The notes below the pieces were generated by a model. The model did no database searches and had not been told where the DNA came from. It saw only the letters and a program-made list of their open reading frames with translations. From Halorubrum sp. Atlit-26R (GTDB lineage: Archaea > Halobacteriota > Halobacteria > Halobacteriales > Haloferacaceae), in assembly GCF_003666015.1 (NCBI RefSeq), contig NZ_QPLT01000015.1, positions 36,437 to 100,436 of the forward strand: a DNA stretch of 64,000 nt. The letters run 5' to 3'. Below, piece after piece: positions 16,391 to 24,996 of this stretch. The position numbers were made by a program, and so were the translations under genes. Position 1 is the first letter of the stretch, and the number at the start of each line of letters is the position of its first letter.

Positions 16391-18378
16391 CCGGGGAGGT
16401 CGGCAAGGATCGCGTCGAGGGCCGCACCGTCCGCAGTCGCGTCCGCGTCGTCGTCACCGTTGAGCGCCGCCGCCAGCGCAGCGACCGGCTCGCGGTCGAC
16501 GCGGTCCGCGGCGGCGCGTACGACGACCGACTGCTCGCCCAGCGAGACGAACCCGCAGCCCAGCCGCTCGGCCGTCTCGCGGAGGCCGAGGCCGGCGTCC
16601 GCGTCGCCGGCGGCGACGGCGCGGACCGGGCTCTCGAACGCCTTCGCGGTCCGCTCGTAGCCGTCGATATCCCCGGCGAGCGCGCGGCGGTCGGCGTCGC
16701 GCTCGGCCGCGAGGTCGTCGAGCGCCGCGTCGAGGCTGCGCCGGAGCCCCGAGACGGTCGGGCGGTTGCGGAGGCGGAGGTCGCGGTCGACGAGGTCCGC
16801 GAGCCCCTCGATCCCCTCGGGGTTCCCGCCGGGGACGACGAGCCCCCACTCGCGGGTCCAGCCGCCGAGCTCCGCGGCGTCGACGTCGCGGTCGGTCGGC
16901 CCCGCGGTCACGGCCACGTCCGGGACGCCGTCGCGGAGGCGGCGGAGCCCCTCTCGCGAGCCGACCGGGAGGTAGCGAGGGTTGTCGAGCCGGTCGAGCA
17001 GGCGGTTGAGCGCGGGGTCGTCCTCCCCGACCCCGAGCAGCGTCGGCGGGCGAACGTCGGGCGAGAACAGGTCGACGGAGACCGTCTCCCCGACGTCGAG
17101 GTACTCGGTGTCGGGGTCGACCGCGACGACGCCGTCCGCCTCGACGAGGCTCGTCGTCGCGCCGGAGCCCTTGTCGACCGGGTAGACGAGCGGGCGATCG
17201 TCGCCGCCGTCCGTCGCGCTCTCACCGAGGTCGAGCAGCCCCACCGGCATCAGTCGCAGGCGGCCTTCGCCGTAGCGCTCGCCGACGCCCATCCGGCCCT
17301 CGACGGTCGCCGTCGCCGGCTCCGGCTGGCCGGCGGCCTCGCGGATCGCGGGCGCGACGAACGTCCGGAAGATCGTGAGCGCCGACACCGGGTAGCCGGG
17401 GAGACCGATGTAGGCGGACTCGCTTCCCCGGGAGTCGTCCGCCTCTTCGGTACGGTCGAGCCGCCCGACGAGCATCGGCTTGCCGGGTTTGACGGCCACG
17501 CCGTGGAGAAGCAGCTCGCCGCGCGCCTCGATCACGCGGTAGATCACGTCGACCGCGCTCGCCGAGGTCGACCCCGATGAGAGCACGAGGTCGCACTCGT
17601 CGGCCGCCCGGCGGAGCAGCCGCTCCATCTCCTCGTAGTCGTCGCCGGCGTGCGGGTACAGCACCGGCTCGCCGCCCGCCTCCTCGACGCCGGCGGCGAT
17701 CGTCGTCGAGTTCACGTCGTATATCTCGCCGCGCGAGGGGTCGAGCTCTTCCCCGGGTCGGACCAGCTCGTCACCGGTCGAGACGATGCCGACGCGCGGC
17801 CGTCCCCTGACCGGGACCTCGTCGACGCCGAGCGCCGATAGCAGCCCGATCTCGCGGGGCGTGAGCCGCGTTCCGGGTCCGAGCGCGCGGGCGCCGGCGG
17901 CGATGTCCGTCCCCGCGGTCATCACGTGGTCGCCGGGCGCGACCGAGGTTCGGACCGCGATCCGGGCGGAACCCTCGTCACCGTCGCCGCCCCCGCCGAC
18001 CTCGTCGGTGCGCTCGACCATCACGACCGCGTCCGCGCCGTCGGGCATCACCGCGCCCGTGGAGATCTCGGCGCACGTCCCCGGTTCGACCGTCACGTCT
18101 GGCGCCGCGCCCGCGTGGACCGCGCCGACGAGGTCGAGCTCGGCGGGGTCGGCCTCGTCGGCGCCGAAGGTGTCGCGCGCCCGCACCGCGTACCCGTCCA
18201 TCGAGGCGCGGTCGAAGCCCGGCACGTCGATGTCGGCGTCGACGCGCTCGGCGAGGACGCGCCCGCGGGCCTCGCGCAGCGGGACCGTCTCCGGCGCCGG
18301 CGAGAGGTCGAGCGACGCGATCGCCTCGCGGGCGGCCTCGGGGGTCGCGAGGTCGCGGAACTCCTTGCGGTCGCTCAT
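16360..18378 (-). CDS. moeA: molybdopterin molybdotransferase fused to a PBP-like domain
   Basis: A 672-residue protein. Residues 1 to about 420 are a MoeA: ASMDGYAVRA, ISTGAVMPDGADAVVMVE, VSTGDELVRPGE, SSGSTSASAVDVIYR, GVAVKPGKPM and GLPGYPVSA. They ligate molybdate or tungstate to adenylylated molybdopterin. Residues from about 445 to 650 form a periplasmic-binding-protein/LysR-effector-like domain (NRLLDRLDNPRYLPVGSREGL, VVPGGNPEGIEGLADL, GDADAGLGLRETAERLG), the MoeA-PBP architecture known in archaea. That domain may sense the oxoanion or regulate transfer. The start ATG (18376-18378) overlaps the upstream moeA stop. Confidence 0.93.
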   Translation of the reverse strand: MSDRKEFRDLATPEAAREAIASLDLSPAPETVPLREARGRVLAERVDADIDVPGFDRASMDGYAVRARDTFGADEADPAELDLVGAVHAGAAPDVTVEPGTCAEISTGAVMPDGADAVVMVERTDEVGGGGDGDEGSARIAVRTSVAPGDHVMTAGTDIAAGARALGPGTRLTPREIGLLSALGVDEVPVRGRPRVGIVSTGDELVRPGEELDPSRGEIYDVNSTTIAAGVEEAGGEPVLYPHAGDDYEEMERLLRRAADECDLVLSSGSTSASAVDVIYRVIEARGELLLHGVAVKPGKPMLVGRLDRTEEADDSRGSESAYIGLPGYPVSALTIFRTFVAPAIREAAGQPEPATATVEGRMGVGERYGEGRLRLMPVGLLDLGESATDGGDDRPLVYPVDKGSGATTSLVEADGVVAVDPDTEYLDVGETVSVDLFSPDVRPPTLLGVGEDDPALNRLLDRLDNPRYLPVGSREGLRRLRDGVPDVAVTAGPTDRDVDAAELGGWTREWGLVVPGGNPEGIEGLADLVDRDLRLRNRPTVSGLRRSLDAALDDLAAERDADRRALAGDIDGYERTAKAFESPVRAVAAGDADAGLGLRETAERLGCGFVSLGEQSVVVRAAADRVDREPVAALAAALNGDDDADATADGAALDAILADLPGYSRNSRNEP

Positions 18379-19634
18379 TCGGTCACCTCCCACAGCTCCA
18401 CGTCGACGGCCTCGCCCGCGTCGAGCCCCTCCCGCGGCTCGGGGACGACGACCCAGCCGTCCGCGAGCGCGACGCTCGAGAGGATGCCGGAGCCGCTGGC
18501 GCGAGTCGGCGTCGCGGTCGGGAGCGCGTCGTCCGCGGAGTCCGCGTCGCCCTCGGCCGGCTCGTCGTCCGAGAGCGACACCCGCGCGAACGTCCGCACG
18601 CCGGGCTCGCTGGCGACCTTCCGTTCGAGCGTCGCGCGGCGCGTCGGGAACGGCTCGGCCTCGGTCCCCCCCGCGCGCTTCAGGGCGGGCCGGAGGAACT
18701 GCGCCGCGTTGACGATACACGCGACCGGGTAGCCGGGTAAGGAGACGATCGGCGTCCCTTCGGCCTGACCGAGACACACCGGGTGGCCAGGCTTTAACGC
18801 GACGCCGTGGACGAGCACCTCGCCGAGGCCGTCGACGACCTCGGGGATCAGGTCGCGCTCGCCGACCGAGGATCCCCCCGTGGTGACGACCACGTCGGCG
18901 TCGAGGTCGGCCGCGACCGCCTCGCGCAGCGCGTCCGGGTCGTCGGTGACGACGTCGCGGTAGCGCGCCTCGCCGCCCCAGCGCTCGACGAGCCGGGAGA
19001 CGGTGAGCCCGTTCGTCTCGATCACCTCGCCCGGGCCGGGGTCGGACTCGACCAGCTCCTCGCCGGTCGGGATCACGGCGACCTCGGGCGGCTCGCGGAC
19101 GGTCACGCTATCGAGGCCGACCGAGCGCAGGAGGCCGAGGTCGGAGGGGCGCAGGACGTGGCCGGGCTCGTACAGCCGCTGGCCGTCGGCGACGTCCTCG
19201 CCGGCCTCGCCGACGTTCTCGCCGGTCGCGACCGCGTCGAACACCTCCACCTCGTCGCCGACTTCTTCCACCTGTTCGATCATCACGACCGCGTCCGCGC
19301 CCTCGGGCACCGCGCTGCCGGTGTGGACGCGCGCGGCCTCGCCGGGCGCGACCGCGTCGACCTCGGCGGATTTCGCCGCGAGGACCGCGGGCGAGCGGTC
19401 GCCCGCGCCGAAGGTGTCGCTCGCGCGGACCGCGTAGCCGTCCATCGCGGCCCGGTCGTACCCCGGAACCGGCGCGGGCGCGTCGATCGGTTCGGCGACG
19501 ACGCGGCCGTCCGCCGCCTCGACCGGGACCGATTCCGTCCGGTCGCGGGGGGTGACGGCGTCGAGCAGCGTCGCCCTCGCGTCCGCGACCCGGGTCCGTC
19601 GCTTGAACCCGGACTCGCGTCTGTCGTGGCTCAT
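18375..19634 (-). CDS. moeA: molybdopterin molybdotransferase, second MoeA
   Basis: A 419-residue Glp/MoeA-family protein without the PBP extension. Motifs are RAAMDGYAVRASDTFG, HTGSAVPEGADAVVMIE, IPTGEELVESDPG, VVTTGGSSVGERDLIP, LHGVALKPGHPVCLG and SLPGYPVACIV. The C-terminal MoeA domain IV is interrupted by an acidic insert (DDEPAEGDADSADD, about residues 355-368). It overlaps the downstream fusion MoeA by 4 bp, so both are made from one transcript. Tandem paralogues are often assigned to molybdenum versus tungsten, which sequence alone cannot decide. Confidence 0.93.
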   Translation of the reverse strand: MSHDRRESGFKRRTRVADARATLLDAVTPRDRTESVPVEAADGRVVAEPIDAPAPVPGYDRAAMDGYAVRASDTFGAGDRSPAVLAAKSAEVDAVAPGEAARVHTGSAVPEGADAVVMIEQVEEVGDEVEVFDAVATGENVGEAGEDVADGQRLYEPGHVLRPSDLGLLRSVGLDSVTVREPPEVAVIPTGEELVESDPGPGEVIETNGLTVSRLVERWGGEARYRDVVTDDPDALREAVAADLDADVVVTTGGSSVGERDLIPEVVDGLGEVLVHGVALKPGHPVCLGQAEGTPIVSLPGYPVACIVNAAQFLRPALKRAGGTEAEPFPTRRATLERKVASEPGVRTFARVSLSDDEPAEGDADSADDALPTATPTRASGSGILSSVALADGWVVVPEPREGLDAGEAVDVELWEVTE

Positions 19635-19728
19635 GCGATCACATTCGCGGCCGCGGGCAAAAACCCCGTTCTCCGCGCGGCGCGGCCGGCGGCCCCGTCG
19701 TCCACTCGCCGTCAGCCCCGCTGCGCCG

Positions 19729-20661
19729 TCAGGCGAACCAGGACAGCAGCCGCCGCGTGCGGTGGACCGACTGGAGCGCGGCGACCTTCGCGGCCACGGC
19801 GCCGTCCACCGCGGTCCGCTTGGTGGCCCGCGCGCCTCGGGCTGCCCCGGTCCGGGCGTAGTACGCCGACCGGCGCCCGGCCGCGCCGACGTAGTGTTTC
19901 GCCGCCATCCGGATCGGCGCGCGGCGCCCCTCGACGCTCGTCGTGCCGCGGCGGATCGCCGCCAGCACGTCGTCGGCCGTGACCTCGCGGACCGACTCGG
20001 CGCCTTCGACCGTCAGCTCCGTGAACGCCCGGCCGACGTACTGGAGGTGATGCGCGTCGCTCGCGGCGACGCCGGGGTAGCCGTGCTCGGCCGCGAACCG
20101 CCGCGCGCGACGGTTGCGATACCCGGTGAACAGCCACGCGTTGAACACCTCGATCGCGTCCACCTCGGCGACCGCCGCGGCTGGTCCCGGGTCCGGGCCC
20201 GGGTCCGGGTCAGCTTCGACGCCTTCGCCTTCCGGGGCGCCGTCGGCCGCGACGGGCTCGTCCGCGTCCGCGGCCGACCCGGGCGTCGGGATGTTGCGCT
20301 GGCGGACGCCGTGACGCGATCGCTGGAACGGGTGCGGGACGATGGCGACCCCGCCGCGGTCGCGGATCCAGCGGACCGTCTGGGCGTACGAGCGCCCGCG
20401 GGGCGGCATCCGGTCGACGCCGATCGCGAGCAGGTGCCCGTGCGCGGTCGACACCTCCACGCCGGGAATGCCGATCAGCCCGTACTCGGGGGCGATCTCG
20501 GCCGCTCGCTTCGACTCCCGGATCACGTCGTGGTCGGTGATGACGACCGCGTCGAGCCCGATCTCGGCCGCGTGTTCGAGGATGAGCTCGACCGGCTCGT
20601 GCCCGTCGTAGCTGCCCTCGGAGTGGACGTGCGGGTCGATACTGACGGTGACGCTGGACAC
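19729..20661 (-). CDS. PHP-domain phosphoesterase
   Basis: A 310-residue protein. I choose GTG 20659-20661 (VSSVTVSIDPHVHSEGS) because a TATA box sits 26 bp upstream, as for a leaderless mRNA, and no ATG is suitable. PHP motifs are DPHVHSEGSYDG (HxH), VVITDHD, GVEVST, VPHPFQ and AASDAHH, together the metal ligands of a trinuclear phosphoesterase site. An acidic/proline insert (DADEPVAADG, DPGPDPGPA) lies mid-protein, and a basic C-terminal segment (KHYVGAAGRRSAYYAR) follows. The substrate is unknown; a nucleoside 3',5'-bisphosphate or histidinol-phosphate-like role is possible. Confidence 0.88.
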   Translation of the reverse strand: MSSVTVSIDPHVHSEGSYDGHEPVELILEHAAEIGLDAVVITDHDVIRESKRAAEIAPEYGLIGIPGVEVSTAHGHLLAIGVDRMPPRGRSYAQTVRWIRDRGGVAIVPHPFQRSRHGVRQRNIPTPGSAADADEPVAADGAPEGEGVEADPDPGPDPGPAAAVAEVDAIEVFNAWLFTGYRNRRARRFAAEHGYPGVAASDAHHLQYVGRAFTELTVEGAESVREVTADDVLAAIRRGTTSVEGRRAPIRMAAKHYVGAAGRRSAYYARTGAARGARATKRTAVDGAVAAKVAALQSVHRTRRLLSWFA

Positions 20662-20683
20662 GCTCGGACTACGCGGCGGCGGG

Positions 20684-20691
20684 TATATAAA
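20684..20691 (-). promoter_or_regulatory. TATA box for leaderless PHP gene
   Basis: TATATAAA on the plus strand (TTTATATA read toward the gene), centred 26 bp upstream of the GTG at 20661. This is the usual archaeal TATA-to-start spacing for a leaderless transcript and it supports that start. Confidence 0.65.
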
Positions 20692-20747
20692 TGGGCGAAC
20701 GACGGCCGTCGGACGACCGCCTCGCGTCCCCTCGCAAATCGACTCGC

Positions 20748-20804
20748 GGCTGGGGCTTTGGCGGTTTTCGCCGCCGATCCGCCAGCAGCCATTTATAAAC
20801 AAGC
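20748..20804. repeat. solo 57-bp unit plus partial second unit
   Basis: One complete copy of the 57-bp unit of the 7719-8060 array (GGCTGGGGCTTTGGCGG start, TTTATAAACAAGC end), followed by the first 17 or so bases of another (GGCTGGGCTTCAGG, from 20805). No P1-P3 structure accompanies it. It lies between the divergent PHP and MaoC genes. Its TTTATAA is about 95 bp from the MaoC start, too far for a leaderless promoter of that gene. Confidence 0.85.
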
Positions 20805-20888
20805 GGCTGGGCTTCAGGGTGGGTCACCACGGGTTGCCACACGGTCGAGAGCGGTACCGATTTCACGCCGCCGGTCGAGCGAGGGTCC

Positions 20889-21374
20889 ATGCCCGGACTG
20901 TACTACGAGGAGTTCGAGGTCGGCGAGACCATCGAGCACGCGAAGCGACGGACGATAAGCGAGGCCGACAACCAGCGCTTCTGCGACATGACGATGAACC
21001 AGCAGCCGCTCCACCTCGACGCCGACTTCGCCGAGGAGACCCAGTTCGGCGAGCGGTTGGTGAACGGGCTGTACACGATGTCGCTCGCGGTCGGGGTCTC
21101 GATTCCGGAGACGACCGACGGCACCATCGTCGCGAACCTCTCGTACGACGACGTCGAACACCCGAACCCGGTGTTCCACGGGGACACGATCCGCGCGCAG
21201 TCGACGGTCACCGACAAGCGGGAGACGAGCGACGGCGAGCGCGGCGTCGTCACCATGCGCGTGGAGGCGTTCAAGCTCGTCGACGGGGACGACGACGTCC
21301 TCGTCTGCGAGTTCGAGCGGACGGTGCTCTCCGAGAAGCGGCCGGAGGAGGACGGGAGCGACGCGGACGACTGA
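20889..21374 (+). CDS. MaoC-like hydratase (hotdog fold)
   Basis: A 161-residue protein, ATG at 20889. MPGLYYEEFEVGETIEHAKR and the hydratase-2 region NQQPLHLDADFAEETQFGERLVNG (Asp/His pair with following Gly) mark the MaoC (R)-enoyl-CoA hydratase family. LVNGLYTMSLAVG and VEHPNPVFHGDTIRAQ continue the fold. It probably hydrates an acyl-CoA double bond, for example in C5-dicarboxylate (mesaconyl-CoA) or polyhydroxyalkanoate metabolism. The surrounding genes do not specify the pathway. Confidence 0.9.
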   Translation: MPGLYYEEFEVGETIEHAKRRTISEADNQRFCDMTMNQQPLHLDADFAEETQFGERLVNGLYTMSLAVGVSIPETTDGTIVANLSYDDVEHPNPVFHGDTIRAQSTVTDKRETSDGERGVVTMRVEAFKLVDGDDDVLVCEFERTVLSEKRPEEDGSDADD

Positions 21375-21392
21375 CGCGCGGTTCCGTCGAAC

Positions 21393-21992
21393 TCAGTCCT
21401 CCTCGCCGGCCAACAGCAGCCCGAGGTAGGAGGTGCGGACCTGCTCGTCCGCGTCGAGGCCGAGCCGGTCGAGCGCGTCGACCGCCGCCTCGCGCGTCGC
21501 GTCGACCTCGCCCTCTTCCTCGACCTCCCGCTCGATCTCGACGTACTCGTCGAGCCCGGTGACGGCGTCGAGCGTCACCGTGAACCCGTCGTACGACCAG
21601 AACTCGCGGCGCTTCTCCACCGTCGCGGCCGGCTCGAACCCGAGCCCGGAGAGGACCGCGGCGAGCGCCTCGCCGTCGTCGACGCCCGTCTCGTGTTCGG
21701 CCCGCGTCTTCGAGGCCGCCTCGAGGAGCGGCCCTTTATAAGTAACCGTCGCAGACGCGGCGGGTTCGGCGTCCGACAGCGCCTCTCCCTCCGACGACGA
21801 GCCCCCGTCCTCCGCCAGCGGCGTCTCGCGCCGGATCCGGAGCGCCTCGTCCGTCTCGGCGAACTCGCGGTGCGGCGCGTCGTAGTAGGTGTCGCGCTGG
21901 CGGCGCGCGTCGACGCGCTCGGCGCCGGCCTCGCGGAGTCGCTCCCGCGTCGCCTCCAGGTCGGCCGGGACCTTGATCTCGACCTCGTACAT
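21393..21992 (-). CDS. CYTH/CyaB-like class IV adenylate cyclase domain
   Basis: A 199-residue protein with the CYTH signature EVEIKV at residues 3-8, then RQRDTYYDAP, EALRIRRET, TYKGPLLE, KRREFWSYDGFTVTLDAVTGLDEYVEIE and a C-terminal SYLGLLL. It starts at ATG 21990-21992, giving MYEVEIKV as in the family. CYTH proteins bind triphosphates with several acidic/basic strands. Archaeal members may be thiamine triphosphatase, polyphosphatase or adenylate cyclase. An acidic insert (GGSSSEGEALSDAEP) separates strands three and four. Confidence 0.9.
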   Translation of the reverse strand: MYEVEIKVPADLEATRERLREAGAERVDARRQRDTYYDAPHREFAETDEALRIRRETPLAEDGGSSSEGEALSDAEPAASATVTYKGPLLEAASKTRAEHETGVDDGEALAAVLSGLGFEPAATVEKRREFWSYDGFTVTLDAVTGLDEYVEIEREVEEEGEVDATREAAVDALDRLGLDADEQVRTSYLGLLLAGEED

Positions 21993-22167
21993 GGCCGAGG
22001 GTGCGGCCGGGGCGTTCATAAGCGGCGCGGGACGCGGCGGACTTCCGGGACCGGTCGACCGAGGTTTCGCGGGGACCCGACCCGGGCGACGCGCCGCAGT
22101 CTCCCGTTCGTCGGCGGCCTTCGGGCCGAACCGTGCTTCTTAAGGGTGTAACAGGTGACGTTCGGGT

Positions 22168-23103
22168 ATGAGCGATCAGGAGCAAGCGGACGCGGCCGAC
22201 GAGGCCGAGGAGACCGAGACCGAGACTGACGCCGACGGACTCGAGGACGGCGACTTCGTCCGCGTCGCGTACACGATTCGAACGGCCGACGACGGCCGCG
22301 TCATCGACACCACCGACGAGGAGACGGCCGAGGACGCCGAGATCGACGTCGACGAGTACGAGTTCGAGCCCCGCATCATCGCGCTCGGTGCCGGCCACGT
22401 GTTCCCCACCGTCGAGGAGGCGTTCGTCGGCGGCGCCGTCGGCGACGAGGGCACGGTCGACGTCCCCGCCGAGGACGCCTTCGGCGAGTACGACCCCGAC
22501 GAGGTCGAGACGGTCAAGGCCGACAAGATCCCCGAGGACGACCGCTACCCCGGCGCGCAGGTCCAGATCGACAACCAGCAGGGCCACCTCGAGACGATCA
22601 TCGGCGGCCGCGCCCGCGTCGACTTCAACCACCCGCTGGCCGGCGAGGACCTCGAGTACGAGTACGAGATCCTCGAGGCGATCGACGACCGCGAAGAGCA
22701 GGCCGCCGGCATGCTCGGCATGTACCTCCAGGAGGCGCCGGAGGTCCGCATCGAGACGGAGACCGAGGAAGAGGAGACCGTCACCGAGGACGACGACGGC
22801 GAGGAGACCGTCGAAACCGAGGAAGTCGAGAAGGACGTCCTCTACGTCACGGCGACGCAGGCGATGCAGATGAACCAGCAGTGGATGTTCCAGAAACAGC
22901 AGATCGCGCAGGACCTCATGGACCGCCTCGACCTCGACCGCGTGGTCATCGAGGAGGTCATCGAGGGCGGCGGGATGGGCGGTCTCGGCGGCATGATGGG
23001 CGGCATGGGCGGCGCCGGCGCCGGCGACGTCGACATCGAGGAGGCGCTCGAAGACGTCGACGTCGACGCCGACGAGATCGTCGACGAGATCGACGAAGAG
23101 TAG
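22168..23103 (+). CDS. FKBP-type peptidyl-prolyl isomerase (long archaeal SlyD-like)
   Basis: A 311-residue protein. After an acidic leader, FKBP strands appear (LEDGDFVRVAYTIRTADDGRVIDTT), with the inserted-in-flap (IF) chaperone domain DEAFGEYDPDEVETV-like and NHPLAGEDLEYEYEI, as in SlyD. Beyond about residue 175 is a second alpha/beta region (DVLYVTATQAMQMNQQWMFQKQQIAQDL) and a Gly/Met-rich linker (GGGMGGLGGMMGGMGG) ending in an acidic tail. It probably assists protein folding in the cytosol. A TTAA-containing TATA-like sequence (about 22140-22146) lies 26 bp ahead of the ATG, fitting a leaderless message. Confidence 0.93.
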   Translation: MSDQEQADAADEAEETETETDADGLEDGDFVRVAYTIRTADDGRVIDTTDEETAEDAEIDVDEYEFEPRIIALGAGHVFPTVEEAFVGGAVGDEGTVDVPAEDAFGEYDPDEVETVKADKIPEDDRYPGAQVQIDNQQGHLETIIGGRARVDFNHPLAGEDLEYEYEILEAIDDREEQAAGMLGMYLQEAPEVRIETETEEEETVTEDDDGEETVETEEVEKDVLYVTATQAMQMNQQWMFQKQQIAQDLMDRLDLDRVVIEEVIEGGGMGGLGGMMGGMGGAGAGDVDIEEALEDVDVDADEIVDEIDEE

Positions 23104-23212
23104 TCGACGCCGCTTCCCTACCTCCGCGGCTCTACCGTTTTTATTGCCCGGCGAGCGACCGCATCGCCGGGCGAACGGATCCCTTTTGCCCGGCGACGCG
23201 CCCACACCGAGT

Positions 23213-23473
23213 ATGGAGATCGAACGGGCACGCGAGGACGCGCTCGTCGCCGGGGTCGCGGGCGCGGCGACGGTCGCGATCGCGCTGCTGTCGAGTTTCA
23301 CCGGCGTCGTCTCTGTCCCGACGCTCCCGACGCTGGCGCCGCTCGCCGTGTACGCGCTGTACCTCTTCTCGCGCAAGGGCGGGCCGTACGGGGCCGTCGA
23401 CACCGCGCGGAACTGGGCCGTCGCGGCGGCCCTCGTCGGCGTGATCGTGATCCTCGCGTCCGCCGCGCTGTAG
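23213..23473 (+). CDS. small membrane protein, three hydrophobic segments
   Basis: An 86-residue protein from ATG 23213 (MEIERAREDALVAG). Hydrophobic stretches are at about residues 10-29, 34-51 and 66-85, with a basic RKGGPYGAVDTARN loop between the second and third. No motif that I can name. It is convergent with the RAD55-like gene, 27 bp away. Similar short proteins occur widely in haloarchaea, usually as hypothetical. Confidence 0.7.
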   Translation: MEIERAREDALVAGVAGAATVAIALLSSFTGVVSVPTLPTLAPLAVYALYLFSRKGGPYGAVDTARNWAVAAALVGVIVILASAAL

Positions 23474-23499
23474 GCTCGGAGCGCCAACGGACGGCCGCG

Positions 23500-24120
23500 T
23501 CAGGCGATGTCGCGGCTCGTGTCGACGGCGACCTCGTCGGTGAGCTTCAGCTTCAGCGGCTCCTCGAGCGCGGCGCCCCCCCGGAACTTGGGGACGACGA
23601 GGCGGTTCGCGATCTCGGTCCCGGTGACGGTGGTGCGCAGGTCGAACACCACGTCCGCGACCTGCTCCGTGACGCGTCGCGTCCGCGGGTCCTCGCCGCC
23701 GCGGAGCGCGTGGAGCAGCGCGACCCCCTCGGCGCCGACCACCCGTGACCGCACGTCGTCGAGGAACTCCGCGTACGCCGCCGGGGACGCGCTCTCTTCT
23801 ACCGGCCCCACGGAGTCGACGATCAGCGTGCCCTCCTCGGGGAGATCGTCGGTCAGCGACGCCAACTCGTGGAGGTCGCCGGCGTCGTCCGTGGCCTCGA
23901 CGCTCGTCTCCTCGTCGCCGTCGCGGCTGAGCGCCGCCGCCACCGCGTCGGCTGACCGGACGGTCGTCAGGTAGCGGCACTCTCGGACCCGGGCGAACCG
24001 GTTCAAGATGAGTTCGGACTGGCTGTCGGGGTTCGCCTTCAACACGACGACGCTACCGCTCGGGAGCCCTCCGCCGAACTGTCGGTCCAGCACCGAGATC
24101 CCAGTCGGAAGCGTCTCCAT
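23500..24120 (-). CDS. RAD55/KaiC-family ATPase-like protein with degenerate P-loop
   Basis: A 206-residue protein if begun at ATG 24118-24120 (METLPTGISVLDRQFGGGLP). A GTG at 24240 in frame would add 40 low-complexity residues and overlap the MinD-like gene by 16 bp. The opening is classic for RecA/KaiC/RAD55 proteins, and the Walker B strand is TLIVDSVG. Where the P-loop GxxxxGKT should be, the sequence reads GSVVVLKANPDSQSE, so ATP binding is doubtful. C-terminal strands VVFDLRTTVTGTEIANRLVVPKFRGG match the family. It probably acts as a regulator with the adjacent MinD-like ATPase. Confidence 0.82.
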   Translation of the reverse strand: METLPTGISVLDRQFGGGLPSGSVVVLKANPDSQSELILNRFARVRECRYLTTVRSADAVAAALSRDGDEETSVEATDDAGDLHELASLTDDLPEEGTLIVDSVGPVEESASPAAYAEFLDDVRSRVVGAEGVALLHALRGGEDPRTRRVTEQVADVVFDLRTTVTGTEIANRLVVPKFRGGAALEEPLKLKLTDEVAVDTSRDIA

Positions 24121-24224
24121 ACGATCGCTGCCGCCCGTGGACGCTTGGGTCTGTCGATGGCGGCTCTCTCGGCCGCTCGTGACCCCGTCGCCCGCCGTTC
24201 CGGCGTCGCCGGTAGGTGCGATCC

Positions 24225-24947
24225 TCACGCGATCTGCCACCCGCTCGCCGCCGTGGTCTCACCGAGTCGCGAGGCGAGGCCGTCGTACGCGTTCCGCACG
24301 GCCGGGTCGGAGAGCGGGGCGCCCCCGCCGTCCGGAATCGCGCCGAGGACTGGACAGCCGAGCAGCGTCGCCACCCGGTCCGGCACGTCCGTCTCGCCGA
24401 TCACGACCGCACCGACCGGCGGACAGTCCAGCCGACGGGCGATCGCCGCCGTCTTCGCGGCGTCGCGGAGCGCGGCGCGTCGGAGCGGCGTCGCGATCAG
24501 CGCCCGGTCCGCCGCCCGAAGCGGCGCGGCCACGTCCGGCGACGCGCCCGCCGGACTGTCGAGTAGGACCGGTGCGCCCTCGGGCGTCACGCCGTCGAGC
24601 GCGCCGAACGCCGCGCCCGCGTCGACCGACCGCGGCGTGTCCGGCGCGGCGAGGACCGTCGGCGCCGAGCGACCCGGACGGATCGGCTCCGTCCGGCGGA
24701 CCGCGTCGAGGACGGTCCGCGCGTCCGACCCGTCGGCGTGACGGTCGGCGCCGGGCGGCGGCCCCCCGGCTCCGGTCTCGGTTGGGCCCTCGGACCTCGT
24801 CTCCGCGGCCAGCCGCGCGAGGTTCGGGAGGTCCCAGTCGGCGTCGGCCGCGACGACCGGCGCGCCGCGGCGCGAGAGCGCGCGGGCGAGTCCGAGGGTG
24901 GTCGTCGTCTTTCCGCTTCCGCCCTTGCCGCCGGCGACGGCTATCAC
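24225..24947 (-). CDS. MinD/ParA-like deviant Walker ATPase
   Basis: A 240-residue protein with GTG start 24945-24947 (VIAVAGGKGGSGKTTTT). The deviant Walker A KGGSGKTT, the switch I residue DADWDLPN, switch II LLDSPAGASPDVAAPLRAAD, and VVIGETDVP place it in the MinD/ParA/SIMIBI group. It is short and lacks an obvious C-terminal amphipathic helix, so membrane cycling is uncertain. It is upstream of the RAD55-like gene, probably co-transcribed. Haloarchaea carry several MinD paralogues that act in polar positioning of motility and chemotaxis complexes or in Fe-S assembly; the role here is not determined. Confidence 0.9.
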   Translation of the reverse strand: MIAVAGGKGGSGKTTTTLGLARALSRRGAPVVAADADWDLPNLARLAAETRSEGPTETGAGGPPPGADRHADGSDARTVLDAVRRTEPIRPGRSAPTVLAAPDTPRSVDAGAAFGALDGVTPEGAPVLLDSPAGASPDVAAPLRAADRALIATPLRRAALRDAAKTAAIARRLDCPPVGAVVIGETDVPDRVATLLGCPVLGAIPDGGGAPLSDPAVRNAYDGLASRLGETTAASGWQIA

Positions 24948-24996
24948 GGCGGGCGTGGGTCGGTATCCGGTATAAAAAGTCGGCCGTAAACTAGCG

